The position numbers were made by a program, and so were the translations under genes. A stretch of DNA of 64,000 nucleotides from Jaltomata sinuosa (lineage: Eukaryota > Streptophyta > Magnoliopsida > Solanales > Solanaceae), in contig QJPP01007239.1 in NCBI GenBank assembly GCA_003996215.1, positions 620,001 through 684,000 of the forward strand, given 5' to 3'. A model generated the notes under the pieces. That model saw nothing but the letters and a program-made list of their open reading frames with translations, was not told the origin of the DNA and ran no database searches. The first letter of the stretch is position 1, and each line of letters starts with the position of its first letter. Positions 11,824 through 22,800 of this stretch are shown piece after piece.

Positions 11824-12772
11824 CCCCATGTTAGGTTATGTTAAAGGTGTCGAATATTATTTTAAATTATTCTCCCATTAGTTTAAAACACGTTTTAGTT
11901 GGTTTTTGAGAGGAACAACACGGTTCATTCTCTTGAATTCGTGTCTTGATTCGTTCGTGAGTTCTTGGTGTTCTTGTTCGTGGATATTGGAAGATTGATT
12001 ATTTTCATTATATTGTAAGACTTTTCTTCCTTTTATGATGAATACAACTATTTTCTCTTATTTATCGAGCATGAGTAACTAAAACTCCCGCAACTAGGGT
12101 TGTGGGAGCCATGACAAACGTAGCAATATAGATTCCGGGTAGCGTTGGGTTCGATATATGTATTGTCATGTTGTTAATCATTCAATTAGTCACGTTTTCT
12201 AGTGGTTGCAAACATTAGAACATGCCTAGGTTTAATTTGCTTGAGTAAAGAAGTTAAAACCGGGAAAACTTGATTAACGACAAGGATTCGAGACTACCAA
12301 CTCTCGTCTTAAAGATTAATGCCGTAACTGGATTAGTCTACTTGATGTTAGGATTGAGAGCTAAAAAGCACATCTTTTTGAGATCGAAAGAAGATAAAAG
12401 GAAATTTGTTTATTTGGTCGAGAGACGTTTAAACGATACAATTGACGCAATCACATCGTGACAAGCATATAGAAAGAACCCGGTTAAGCCTAGAATCGAC
12501 ATTGTTACAATGCCATGGTGAACACATCCCTAGTTCATTCTCTCCCACTGATTATTTTCATAAGTTAATTGATTATTTTGTTTGCGATTTGTTTACACAA
12601 ACCCCCCCTTTATTTACTGGAAACGATTGACGAATAGTCAACTAATTCACTAAAGTCTTAATCTGCACCATATTCTCTGTGGGATTCGACCCCAACCTTG
12701 TTGGGTTCTTTACTTGACAACGATCGCTTACGCCTCGTTAATTTGAGGTGTAGTTTGAGCGTTATCAAAAAG

Positions 12773-12790
12773 TGGCGCCGTTGCCGGGGA
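12773..12790 (+). other. Primer binding site, tRNA-Asp type
   Basis: TGGCGCCGTTGCCGGGGA lies five bases after the 5' LTR. It is complementary to the 3' end of plant tRNA-Asp as known from that tRNA family, and this priming is usual in Athila-type elements. Confidence 0.85.
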
Positions 12791-12896
12791 ATACGGTTTT
12801 TGATTAAGTCTGGTGTGTTTAGTTGACTTTTAGTCATAATTTCCTGCTTTTATTTTTGTTTGTTGTTTTTGTTTTTGGACAGGGTACAGGTTGTGC

Positions 12897-15407
12897 ATGC
12901 CAAGTACCCGAGGTTCGGGGGAACAAATTTTACCTTACGACCCCGAACTTGCGAGAACATTGAGGCGGAATATGGCCGCACAATTAGACGCAGCAAGGAT
13001 CGCCGCAGAACTGCAGGCCCAACACAATTTGAATGCTGGTGGTCTGCAGGATGATGTGGTACGGAATGATGAGGATCTCGATTTAGATGGAGCTGGCGCG
13101 ACGGGCGCCATTATTGTTCCACCGCTACCACCTGGAGCAAAGTTCAATATCACTAGCACGATGATTCAGTTGCTGAATTTGAGAGGTGTATTCCGTGGTG
13201 CCGCTGGTGATGATCCAAACCAGCACTTAATGAACTTCGTGGGGATTTGCAAATCATTTGAGCTGCCAGGCGTGAGTCAGACAGCGATCAGGCTCCGGTT
13301 GTTTCCATTGTCTCTGTCTGATGAGGCAGCGTTGTGGTTGACGGAGCTGACCCCCGACTCTATCGCAACGTGGGGCGAGTTGAGAGGAGCTTTCCTAGAA
13401 AGGTTCTTTCCTCCCTCTCGGATGATACAGTTGAGGGATGAGATTAGTAATTTCAGGCAGCAACCTCACGAAGCACTGCACGAGACTTGGTTGCGATTTA
13501 AGAAGAAGCTGACACAGTGCCCCAACCATCAGCTGAACAACGAATTCTTGATGCAGACATTCTACAGGGCACTAAATTCGGCTACCAAGCCAACATTGGA
13601 CAACGCAGCAGGTGGAGCGTTTATGGGTTGCACTTTTGCCGACGCCACAGCTATTTTGGACAGGCTCACCAAGACCAACAGAGCCTGGCACACACGGGAT
13701 TCAGAGGTTGCAGCTAGCACCTATACAGTTGGTATGTCAGCCGAGCAGCGTCGGAAAGAGGAGGAGCGCGACCAAGACATGGCGCACCTGAAAACGCAGT
13801 TAGACCTCTTGACAAAGCACTTGACGTCAGGAAGTATGGAGAAGGTACAGACCGCGGGTATAGAGACTGAGGATGCAAATTACGTGGGGGGTTTCCAGGC
13901 CAATGGCCAAGAAAACCAAGGTCGGAACTATCCAAACCACTATGAGAATGGTGGCTACAAAACTCGCGACCAAGGAAGCTGGAGGAACAACACCGATAGA
14001 GGTGGGTTGTATATACCACCTGGCAATCGGGACAAAACTGGCAGCGAAGCTGAAACGTCCAAACTTGAGAACATGATGGCGAAGATGCTGCTCAAGGTGG
14101 AGTCGACTGACTCTGGGGGAAAGGCAATGCGGAATGAGCTATCAACATTGAGTCTGGTAGTGGAGTCACACTCAACCGCGATCAAGCAACTGGAGCAGCA
14201 AGTGGGTCACATCGCGGCATCTCTAAACCCAAGGAAACCAGGTACTTTGCCGAGCGACACCACCCATCCGAAAAATGACGCAAGCTGTATGGCGATCACC
14301 ACAAGAAGCGGAAAAGTATTACCGGAATCACATCTGGTAATTCATGTTCAAGGTGATAGTGCGGATGATGAAGAGGCGGTAGAGGAGGAAACTCCAAAGC
14401 CCGCGGAGAAACGCAAGGAAGCTGAAAAGCTTCCAACTATGATGCCTCGACCACCACCTCCGTTCCCACAGCGTTTGAAAAAGAAAGCTGACGATGGTAA
14501 GTTCCTGAACTTCATGACCATGTTGAAAGAGATTTCAATAAACATACCATTGGTGGAAGCTCTGGAACAAATGCCCGGTTATGCCAAGTTCATGAAGGAC
14601 TTGATTACAAAGAAGCGGGCGGTAAGCTTTGAGCCGGAAGACAACCTCCATCACTGCAGCGCTATTTCCTCTAGATCATTAGTGGAAAAGAAAGGAGATC
14701 CAGGTGCGTTCACTGTTCCATGTACTATCGGAAAGCTCAACTTCGGAAGAGCTATGTGTGAGCTTGGTGCTAGTATCAATTTGATGCCGCTAGCAGTGTA
14801 TGACAAATTGGGTTTGGGAGCTCCTAAACCAACGTCCATGAGAGTGATGATGGCGGACCGTTCGGTAAAGCGACCCGTAGGGATATTGTCTGATGTGCTG
14901 GTCAAGAGTGGTAAGCTTATATTCCCGGCCGACTTTGTGATCTTGGATTGCGAGGTGGATTTCGAAGTTCCCATAATCTTGGGACGACCGTTGCTAGCTA
15001 CCGCGAGAGTGTTGGTTGACATGGAGAAAAATGAGCTGACCTTCCGATTGAACAATGAATTGGTCAAGTTCGATGTGTCCAAATTGATGAAGCAACCAAG
15101 TGACATAAGGGTGGTCGCGGTCATCAATACCATTGAGGAACCTCCTGCGGATGTGCACCTTGAGGAGAAGTGTCTGGTTGAAACTCTAGCTGTTGTAAGA
15201 AGGATGGTGCGAGAGAGGAAACATGTAGAGGAAGGCGGTGAAATTAAATCGAGAAAACAAAAACACCGCAAGAGAATCTGCAAAGAAAGAGCGAAGAAGT
15301 TGTCGCGACTAGCGATGGAGCCCAAAGAGGAAGCTGGAACGCCACACTCCATTGAGTTCTCTTGTTTTGGAGACCCAGGCGGTCTCCAACATCATTCCAG
15401 AATCTAA
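12897..15407 (+). CDS. Retrotransposon gag-protease polyprotein
   Basis: An uninterrupted frame of 836 residues. I start it at ATG 12897 (MPSTRGSG); an in-frame TTG six bases earlier is less likely. Residues about 98-245 form the retrotransposon gag capsid region ('PNQHLMNF', 'EAALWL', 'FFPPSR', 'AAGGAFM'). Residues about 260-480 are hydrophilic with no CCHC zinc knuckle. Residues about 595-720 resemble the retropepsin domain ('GASINLMP', 'ILGRPLL'). In Athila-type proteases the usual motif is DLGAS; here codon 622 is GAG (Glu), giving 'CELGAS', so the catalytic Asp is missing and activity is doubtful. The frame stops after a basic segment, before any polymerase motif. The antisense frame of 233 codons at 14651-15352 is a shadow. 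Confidence 0.9.
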   Translation: MPSTRGSGEQILPYDPELARTLRRNMAAQLDAARIAAELQAQHNLNAGGLQDDVVRNDEDLDLDGAGATGAIIVPPLPPGAKFNITSTMIQLLNLRGVFRGAAGDDPNQHLMNFVGICKSFELPGVSQTAIRLRLFPLSLSDEAALWLTELTPDSIATWGELRGAFLERFFPPSRMIQLRDEISNFRQQPHEALHETWLRFKKKLTQCPNHQLNNEFLMQTFYRALNSATKPTLDNAAGGAFMGCTFADATAILDRLTKTNRAWHTRDSEVAASTYTVGMSAEQRRKEEERDQDMAHLKTQLDLLTKHLTSGSMEKVQTAGIETEDANYVGGFQANGQENQGRNYPNHYENGGYKTRDQGSWRNNTDRGGLYIPPGNRDKTGSEAETSKLENMMAKMLLKVESTDSGGKAMRNELSTLSLVVESHSTAIKQLEQQVGHIAASLNPRKPGTLPSDTTHPKNDASCMAITTRSGKVLPESHLVIHVQGDSADDEEAVEEETPKPAEKRKEAEKLPTMMPRPPPPFPQRLKKKADDGKFLNFMTMLKEISINIPLVEALEQMPGYAKFMKDLITKKRAVSFEPEDNLHHCSAISSRSLVEKKGDPGAFTVPCTIGKLNFGRAMCELGASINLMPLAVYDKLGLGAPKPTSMRVMMADRSVKRPVGILSDVLVKSGKLIFPADFVILDCEVDFEVPIILGRPLLATARVLVDMEKNELTFRLNNELVKFDVSKLMKQPSDIRVVAVINTIEEPPADVHLEEKCLVETLAVVRRMVRERKHVEEGGEIKSRKQKHRKRICKERAKKLSRLAMEPKEEAGTPHSIEFSCFGDPGGLQHHSRI

Positions 15408-16939
15408 GTCATATCGACTTCACAGGTATTCCTTTATTCTCACAGCTTTTAGTTTTCATATGTATGCATTGGGGACAATGCATGAGTCTAAGTTGAGGGT
15501 GTTGGGAAACCTGTGAGTCACCACCGAGGGTTTTTGTTGCCGATTTCTTTTCCCTCCGGTGTGCTATCTAGTAGAACCGGCATGTTTAGGTTGTTTGTTT
15601 TAAATTATATTTTTTTTAGTGTCTATAGCAAGCATGTGTTGTTCTTGTCTAAAAATAAATGAGGCCCCTTAAAAATTTTCTGGTTTTGAGCTTATGTTGA
15701 AACGATTGACTGTTGGGATCCTTGTATGTCATTGTGTGATTATGAGTAGAATGAGTATGCTTAAGCCGAGCGGTTGTTTGATAGTTGGTAGCGATATAGT
15801 TTCTTGGTGCCAAGAGCGTGTGAGATTATTGTCATAAATTCTTACTCTGTGCATGCATCTAGAACTTGCCCGGTCTATTTTGTTAAGTTGAAGTTTGGTT
15901 GCTTAGGAAAGGATCACAGGCCCTTTTTGATGCAGTCCACTTAGCCTATATGACCGTCCAAATGCAAATAGTCCCTTGATCCCTGTTTGAGCCATAATTG
16001 ACCTTGTTTTTCAATAACCTGTCACCATTCCTGTTTAACTTTGAATCCCTATTTTGGCCCTGGTCCTTCCTTGGACATCGTGCACCTCAACGTAGGCAAA
16101 ACAACCTAAGTTGAGGGTGGCTACTATAGTGGTAAAACCTGTTTTGGCCCTGGTCCTACCAATGGACATTGTGCACCTTGACGTAGGCAATCAGCCTAAG
16201 GTGAGGGTGGCTACTACAGTGGTAAAGGAGAAGAAAAAGAGGATGGAGATGATTGTTGTTGAATAGAATGAAAATCCGGGTGTGCGCCTAAGAAAAGAAA
16301 AGAAAAATAAAGAAAGATGAAAAGGATCGAAAAAGAAACAAAAAGAATTGTCAATAAAGAGGCCGCACCTGTATCTAGAATCAAGGAAACAAAAAGGTGA
16401 ATGAGGATGGATAATGTGAAGTTACGTGGTGATAAGATGTAAATGGTTCCAAGGAGGGCTTAGTCACTAACCCCTAAATGTATCCTACCTGCACCCGAAG
16501 CCTCATTACAAGCCTAAACAAGTCCTGTAGTGATCCTGAGTAGCTTTCTGAAGAACTGAAATAGAATAGTAAGGGCAAGCCTATGGTATCGCATGTGCAT
16601 TGTTTGAAATCATTTGTGAGTGTGAGCGCTTACCTAGTCCCAAATCTTGTGTGTGGGATTTCTTTGTGGTGAGGGCACCAAGATGTCTATATTGTCTATT
16701 GATTGTTAGGATAGCTACGCGTGTGTATGCATAATATTCTATCATATCGGAATGACATGTTTGGATCCTTGCAAGTTAGTGTTTCATACATTCGTGTGCT
16801 ACGAGGGAGCTTGATTTAATTGAATAAGTTTGAATGACCATGAGTTGCTATAGACATGAATTCTTGTTCTTAGTTGAGTCGTTTGATTGTTTTATGTTAT
16901 GTTGCTTGAGGACAAGCGAACGTTTTAAGTTGAGGGTGT
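15408..16939 (+). other. Non-coding 3' internal region of the retrotransposon
   Basis: Stop-rich sequence where a complete element would hold polymerase. It contains 'gcattggggacaatgcat' and 'aagttgagggtgttggg' at about 15466-15504, a pattern I know from the 3' untranslated part of Athila/Tat elements, so the pol deletion probably ends there. A tandem duplication of about 87 bp occurs at 16051-16224 ('ttttggccctggtcct', 'acgtaggca', 'gagggtggctacta'). A polypurine-like 'aagttgagggtgt' abuts the 3' LTR. Confidence 0.8.
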
Positions 16940-18289
16940 TGATGTGACGCTAATTTACGTCACTTTCGACTCCTTTTTACTAAGAACAATCGTACGTTTT
17001 CAAGCAACCGTTGTTGTTTTTAATGTTTTTATGTTGTATTTGTAGGAAATGGAAGCAAACACGAAAACGGAAGAAAATACGAGAAAAACGAAGTTCTGCC
17101 TAAGAGTGACGGCCTGAGTGACGGGCCGTCACACATGTGACGGTCCGTCACTGGGACCGTCACACCAAGGCAGACTTCCAGGCGGCACCACTGCCTAGCA
17201 GTGACGGTCCAGGCGACGGTCCGTCACTGCCGTGACGGTCCGTCACCCCTGGCCGTCACGCTTAGGCAGTGACTCAGTCGGCGACCCGCGTTTTTGGGGA
17301 TTCCTAGCCCGTTTTGGAATTGGTTTCTATTACTCCTATAAATACCCCATGTTAGGTTATGTTAAAGGAGTCGAATATTATTTTAAATAATTTTCCCATT
17401 AGTTTAAAACACGTTTTAGTTGGTTTTTGAGAGCAACAACACGGTTCATTCTCTTGAATTCGTGTCTTGATTCGTTCGTGAGTTCTTGGTGTTCTTGTTC
17501 GTGGATATTGGAAGATTGATTATTTTCATTATATTGTAAGACTTTTCTTCCTTTTATGATGAATACAACTATTTTCTCTTATTTATCGAGCATGAGTAAC
17601 TAAAACTCCCGCAACTAGGGTTGTGGGAGCCATGACAAACGTAGCAATATAGATTCCGGGTAGCGTTGGGTTCGATATATGTATTGTCATGTTGTTAATC
17701 ATTCAATTAGTCACGTTTTCTAGTGGTTGCAAACATTAGAACATGCCTAGGTTTAATTTGCTTGAGTAAAGAAGTTAAAACCGGGAAAACTTGATTAACG
17801 ACAAGGATTCGAGACTACCAACTCTCGTCTTAAAGATTAATGCCGTAACTGGATTAGTCTACTTGATGTTAGGATTGAGAGCTAAAAAGCACATCTTTTT
17901 GAGATCGAAAGAAGATAAAAGGAAATTTGTTTATTTGGTCGAGAGACGTTTAAACGATACAATTGACGCAATCACATCGTGACACGCATATAGAAAGAAC
18001 CCGGTTAAGCCTAGAATCGACATTGTTACAACGCCATGGTGAACACATCCCTAGTTCATTCTCTCTCACTGATTATTTCCATAAGTTAATTGTTTATTTT
18101 GTTTGCGATTTGTTTACACAAACCCCCCCTTTTATTTACTGGAAACGATTGACGAATAGTCAACTAATTCACTAAAGTCTTAATCTTCACCATATTCTCT
18201 GTGGGATTCGACCCCAACCTTGTTGGGTTCTTTACTTGACAACGATCGCTTACGCCTCGTTAATTTGAGGTGTAGTTTGAGCGTTATCA
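16940..18289 (+). repeat. 3' LTR
   Basis: Same ends and landmarks as the 5' LTR; roughly a dozen substitutions plus one base of indel in a C/T run (near 18128) are the only differences seen. It is followed directly by the ATATG target duplication. Confidence 0.95.
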
Positions 18290-18294
18290 ATATG
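18290..18294. repeat. Target site duplication, right (ATATG)
   Basis: Partner of 11414-11418; the host sequence resumes after it as 'ctacaaacacgat'. Confidence 0.9.
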
Positions 18295-18480
18295 CTACAA
18301 ACACGATAACCAATAAGCCAACTCGATAATATTCACACCCAAATCGAACCGATCGATAAGCATCTCTACTTGTGTCACACTATCAGCTAGATACCTTAGC
18401 ATGTTCCATTATAAACATCAAGAAAATATTCCATACACTTTTTTCTGTCTACACTTGCCAAGTAGATAACAGTTGGATTT
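18295..18480. repeat. Right copy of the duplicated segment interrupted by the retrotransposon
   Basis: Shares 'cactatcagctagatacc' and 'cttgccaagtagataacag' with 11135-11341, with scattered substitutions. Confidence 0.75.
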
Positions 18481-18679
18481 GATATACAAATTGTGGCCGG
18501 CTGTTGATGTTACCTTTTTAATATACAACTTTCCATAACCAAACAACTCAGTCACAGTAGGCTATTGCAATACAAAAATGAAATGGAAAAATAATTGGTC
18601 ATTCCTTTCATTATACTTCACTGCTTGGCCTGCCATGAAATCTAATTGGACTTATAATATTCATTTTTGAGAAATTAAC

Positions 18680-18845
18680 ATAACTAGTCGATCGCTATAG
18701 GTTACGGGTTCGAGTCGTGGAAGTAGCCACTAATGCTTGCATTAAGGTAGGATAGACTGTATACATCACATCCTAGGAGTACGACCCTTCCCCGGATCCT
18801 GGGAATGCGGGATGCTTTGTGCACCGAACTGCCCTTCTCTTTAGC
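18680..18845 (+). mobile_element. tRNA-derived SINE
   Basis: 'ggttacgggttcgagtcgtgg' contains a pol III B-box core, followed by 'ccactaatgcttgcatt', 'acatcacatccta', 'cccttccccggatcc' and 'gggatgctttgtgcaccg'. This order is familiar from Solanaceae SINEs and matches the fragments at 8060-8690. It lies about 250 bp upstream of the LysM kinase start. Confidence 0.65.
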
Positions 18846-19090
18846 CAATCACCCAAAAAAATAGGTGGCGGATGTATATTTAGTTATATATGTATATATG
18901 TGTATAACCGTGTATAATTAGTGCATATATCATCTATGTATATCGTCTACGGTCTGTTAATATTTTTGGCCGAGCAGTCAAATGTGTAACTTCCCCTTAA
19001 AGTCTTTATACTATTTCTTCCATCATCTTTTCTTTTCTCCCATACCAACATCATTCCTTCATTTGCCACCTTCTTGTTTCTTGCTTCTTC

Positions 19091-20995
19091 ATGATTTTTC
19101 AATGGCTTCTAGTAGTATTTTGGACCTGCATTGGCTCAAGTTATGGCCAACAGTTCTATGATCCAACTTCATGTTTTTCTAGTATCATTTCTCCAGGTAC
19201 AAGATACACATGTACTTCACCAAATGATTCTTGTCAAACATTTTTGGTCTATAGAGCTAACCAAGATTTCACAACAATCTCTGATGTTGCTTACTTGTTT
19301 GGGATATCAAATCCTGATGATGATCAACTACTACTCAACATGAACAACGCCACGTCTTCGTTGCAGATTCTTGAAATTGGAAGAGAGGTGATTGTTCCAA
19401 TTCAGTGTTCTTGTTTAGGTGAATTCTTTCAAGCAAATGTTAGCTACATTACCCCTACAAACACGAAATTAGACCACGTTGCTTGTGGTGTTTTTGAAGG
19501 TCTAGTTAAGTCTGTCACACTTTTTCAAGAAAACATTTCCAAGAACACCAAAACCAACATTTCTGATGTTGTCAAAGGTGGAACAGAACTGATTGTACCT
19601 CTAAAATGCGCGTGTCCTGATGAATCTTTTGAAGCTGGACTTGAGTACCTTGTGACGTACCCTTTTATATCAGGTGATGATACAGAAAAAGTAAGCGAAA
19701 AATTCAAGATTCCTGTTGACGATATATGGAGAGCTAACAATCTAAGTTTCAATCCTACTGTATTCTCAAACACAACGATTTTGGTTCCGTTGAGAAAAGA
19801 ACCATCAATCAATTTCAGTATTCAAAACTCCGAACCTCCTAGTCCTGGATTTCTTCCAACACAACTAGTAGAAAAATCAACCAAAAACCAGAAACTAAAG
19901 AAACTCTATATTGCAGGATCACTTGTTGGTTTTTTTCTTCTTTCTGCAACTTTTGTTGCTTGTGGTTTATACGTAAGGGCGTTAAAGAAATTCAAGGCAG
20001 AGAGGAGTAGCCGGTCCTCGATACATAAGGGGTTTGTTACTTCAAGTTCAACTCCAAGAAGTTCACCACCAATATCCGGTCCAACGACTACTAGAACCTC
20101 AACGAATTCTTGCTTGTCTCCTGATTTACTTGCAGGAATAAAGTACACATTGGGAGAATACAACATAGATGAACTGAAAAACGCGACAAGTAATTTTAGT
20201 GAAGGAAATAAGGTAAGTGACAAGGTATACAAGGGATGTGTTGATAAAGTTGAAGTATTGATCAAGAAAATACGATTCGAGGACACTAGACAAGTAATTG
20301 ATGTACATTCAAGAATCAATCATGTCAACATTGTTAAACTTCAAGGTGTTTGTTATGGTGAGGATGATATTACAGGATCTTATCTGGTTTTCGAATATCC
20401 ATCTAATGGTACATTAAGGGACTGTTTGTCTAATCCCTCTGTTGTTTCTCTGAAATGGCACAAAAGGACTCAAATTGCATTTGATATTGCCACAGGGTTA
20501 CATTACTTGCACTTTTGTACTATTCCACCTTACACACATATGAACATCAACAGCAAAAACGTCTTCTTGACCCCGAATTGGAGGGCAAAGTTAGCCATTT
20601 TTGGAGCTAAAGGAGGGATTGGTACAACGACGAGGGACATTGGAAGTATTGGAAGTCTTGGAGGGTGGATTGCCCCCGAACATCTAGTACATGGCTCGGT
20701 GTCTGAAAAAGTTGACATTTTTGCATTCGGAGTAGTACTACTCGAGCTCATATCGGGGAAAGAAGACGTTGATGGTAATTTCTTGAGGGATTCGATTACA
20801 TTTTTGGGAGGGGGTGCTAATGAAGGAGGATGTTTTGAACAATTGAAGAGTTTTATTGATCCATGCCTTATGGAAGATTACCCTCTAGCTGAGGCATTGT
20901 GTTTAGCTGTTTTGGCTAAAGCATGTATTGAAGATGATCCTCTTCATAGGCCATCTATGGATGATATCATTAAAGTCCTTGCAAGAATGGTATGA
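19091..20995 (+). CDS. LysM receptor-like pseudokinase, LYK4/LYK5 type
   Basis: A single-exon gene of 634 residues, as is usual for this subfamily. Residues 1-19 are a signal peptide. The ectodomain has three LysM regions (about 40-100, 115-170 and 185-235) separated by CxC pairs at C106/C108 and C173/C175, the LysM-RLK hallmark, and many N-glycosylation sites. Residues about 271-296 form one transmembrane segment ('GSLVGFFLLSATFVACGLYV'). The cytoplasmic part, from about 355, is kinase-like but degenerate: the glycine loop is lost ('KVSDKVYKG'), HRD reads H483-M-N and DFG reads I503-F-G, while the VLIKK lysine and APE remain. It is therefore read as a chitin or chitin-like co-receptor that signals through a partner kinase such as CERK1/LYK1; the ligand is inferred from the family. 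Confidence 0.9.
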   Translation: MIFQWLLVVFWTCIGSSYGQQFYDPTSCFSSIISPGTRYTCTSPNDSCQTFLVYRANQDFTTISDVAYLFGISNPDDDQLLLNMNNATSSLQILEIGREVIVPIQCSCLGEFFQANVSYITPTNTKLDHVACGVFEGLVKSVTLFQENISKNTKTNISDVVKGGTELIVPLKCACPDESFEAGLEYLVTYPFISGDDTEKVSEKFKIPVDDIWRANNLSFNPTVFSNTTILVPLRKEPSINFSIQNSEPPSPGFLPTQLVEKSTKNQKLKKLYIAGSLVGFFLLSATFVACGLYVRALKKFKAERSSRSSIHKGFVTSSSTPRSSPPISGPTTTRTSTNSCLSPDLLAGIKYTLGEYNIDELKNATSNFSEGNKVSDKVYKGCVDKVEVLIKKIRFEDTRQVIDVHSRINHVNIVKLQGVCYGEDDITGSYLVFEYPSNGTLRDCLSNPSVVSLKWHKRTQIAFDIATGLHYLHFCTIPPYTHMNINSKNVFLTPNWRAKLAIFGAKGGIGTTTRDIGSIGSLGGWIAPEHLVHGSVSEKVDIFAFGVVLLELISGKEDVDGNFLRDSITFLGGGANEGGCFEQLKSFIDPCLMEDYPLAEALCLAVLAKACIEDDPLHRPSMDDIIKVLARMV

Positions 20996-22238
20996 TTTTT
21001 ACATCTGGTGTTCGGTACTCGCATTCAGTAGCATGTATTGTTAGTCATAATCAATTAATTGTACTTGTCAAGGGCAATTTATGTCTTTGTGTAGCTACAT
21101 TACTCACTATGATCTATAGATACTTGCTTTCAATTTGTATTTGTTTTGATCTTTACAATGTTTGTTGGATTGTTCAATTTCTTCTAATGAGTACTACATG
21201 TCCAAAACCATTGTTGTCAAATGTTCATCTTAACTTTACTTATGTATCACGAAAGTCACTAAACTATTGTATTTCATAACGAAAAAGCTACTCAACAGAA
21301 AGTCGCTAGGTGGAAGTAAATGAGACATGTCTATGATACTAATGAAAAGTTAAGCGTAGAAAAAGTTGTTTAGTTTCTTTTTGTGATACTCAGGAAAATT
21401 GAGTGATTTTTCATTACAAACGCCAATATAATAAATTTGATGCAATAAAGTAATTAAAAGTTGAGTGACCATCTGCGATAAATATTTTTAAATATGTTTT
21501 GATTTTTTTCCAAGTCTAAGGTCTGTAGGAAATAATCTCTCTATTCGCAAAGTTAGAGATAAGATCTGAGTATACTCTATCGTTCCCAGACCCATCAATT
21601 TGGTATGTTATTGTTGTTATTGAAAAAGAAAAAAAAATTAAATTTCTGCTATACAAGTGTAAACAACGTGAGATTAGGTATAATTTCTTTTTTTCTTAGA
21701 TACTAAAAGATATGTATAAGAACGATGCTTAAGATCTGAACCATTCTAATTCAAATCTTCATTAACGGCAAACAAATAAGACCTAATTATATCATGCGAA
21801 AATTTAATTTTTCTAAGTTAAAGTATTAGTGGCCCCATACTACTATTTTAATGAGATTATATTATATATTCTGTACTATATTCTATAATATAATGATTAA
21901 AAGGTGTTGACTATATATATGAGTAAAAAGATTTGCTAAGATAGATCTAAATCGAATAACACTCCATTCGTTTTAATTTGATTGTCTGATTTTAAGTTTT
22001 AACTTGACATGAAATTTCAGAAAGTAATTTTTTTATTTTTTATTTTTACAATTTTAAACTAAAAATATATAAAATATTTTTGAATCTTGTGATTTTAAAT
22101 ACATCATATGAAAAAGTAAAATCCGGTAAATTTGATCAATTTGAGAGAATCCGTCCAATCGAGGGACATTTTTGTTAAGTTTCATAATGGTAGAGATATT
22201 TTTAGTCAGGTAATATAGTGAGGGACAAAGTTAAACTA
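20996..22238. other. Intergenic DNA after the LysM kinase gene
   Basis: AT-rich, without supported genes. It includes a worn LINE tail at about 21490-21625 ('taaggtctgtaggaaata', 'attgttgttatt') and short Stowaway-like fragments near 21965. Confidence 0.6.
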
Positions 22239-22411
22239 CTCCCTCCGTTTCAAAAAGAATGACCTAAATATATCAAAATACCATTTAATCTTGTAGTTTT
22301 AAATACGTCACGTCGAAAATTGAAATTAAAGTGTTGCTAAATAAGAAAAGTTTCATTCTTTTTTAAACAGACTAAAAAGGAAATCATGCCATTCTTTTGA
22401 AACGAAGGAAG
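22239..22411. mobile_element. Stowaway-like MITE
   Basis: Ends 'ctccctccgtttcaaaaag' and 'cattcttttgaaacgaagg' are inverted repeats flanked by TA on both sides, typical of Tc1/mariner-type Stowaway MITEs. It lies about 330 bp before the duplicated leader of the MOM1-like gene. Confidence 0.75.
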
Positions 22412-22800
22412 TAATAAATAAAATAGAGAAATATTTTGACTAATGAGTACAAGTGTCCATATACATCTACTCCAACTAAAGTACAACAAAAAAAGTGAAA
22501 CGCCTAAAGCCTTTCGGATTATATGTTAAAAAAAATTCCAGCAACAAAAATTTCAACTTTTTTTGGGAATTGCAAAACTAGGGTTTCCATCAGAAAGATT
22601 TTTGGGAGAAAAAATTCTGCTGTTTCATAGTATATTACAGTTACTTGGGGTTGTTTTAAAGTAAGTTTCTTGAATTGTTATTACTGTAAATTTTCGATTG
22701 ATGTTTTTCTTTAAGTTTAACAGCAATGTGGGTGATACTGAACACATGCATGGTGTAAAAATGTGTTCTTTTTACAATATTCAAGGTTGTTCCTTGTGTT

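Larger units (their letters stand above)
11419..12767 (+). repeat. 5' LTR
   Basis: Begins TGATGTGACG and ends GCGTTATCA. It matches 16940-18289 almost base for base. Internal landmarks are a cluster of palindromes at 11597-11725, a TATA box at 11816 and a long untranslated part after it. Confidence 0.95.
11419..18289 (+). mobile_element. Non-autonomous Athila-like Ty3/gypsy LTR retrotransposon
   Basis: The 6871-bp element has LTRs of about 1350 bp with TG...CA ends, a 5-bp target duplication, a tRNA-Asp-type primer site and a single gag-protease frame. No reverse transcriptase, RNase H or integrase motif is present in the 1.5 kb after that frame. The gag sequence resembles Athila gag of plants (assignment from memory of the family). 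By eye the LTRs differ at about 12 positions of 1350 (near 0.9%), which with a commonly used plant rate of 1.3e-8 per site per year suggests an insertion of a few hundred thousand years ago. Movement would need enzymes supplied by a related complete element. Confidence 0.92.

Noticed and set aside
12891..12896. TTG start two codons upstream of the gag ATG
   Set aside because: A TTG start is unlikely in plants and ATG 12897 gives the expected Gag N terminus.
14651..15352. Minus-strand open frame of 233 codons
   Set aside because: It lies entirely antisense to the protease part of gag-pro, whose codon pattern and motifs are clear; the antisense frame has no recognisable domain.
20992..21279. 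Open frame of 95 codons overlapping the LysM kinase stop
   Set aside because: Low-complexity hydrophobic translation of AT-rich 3' sequence without a family match.
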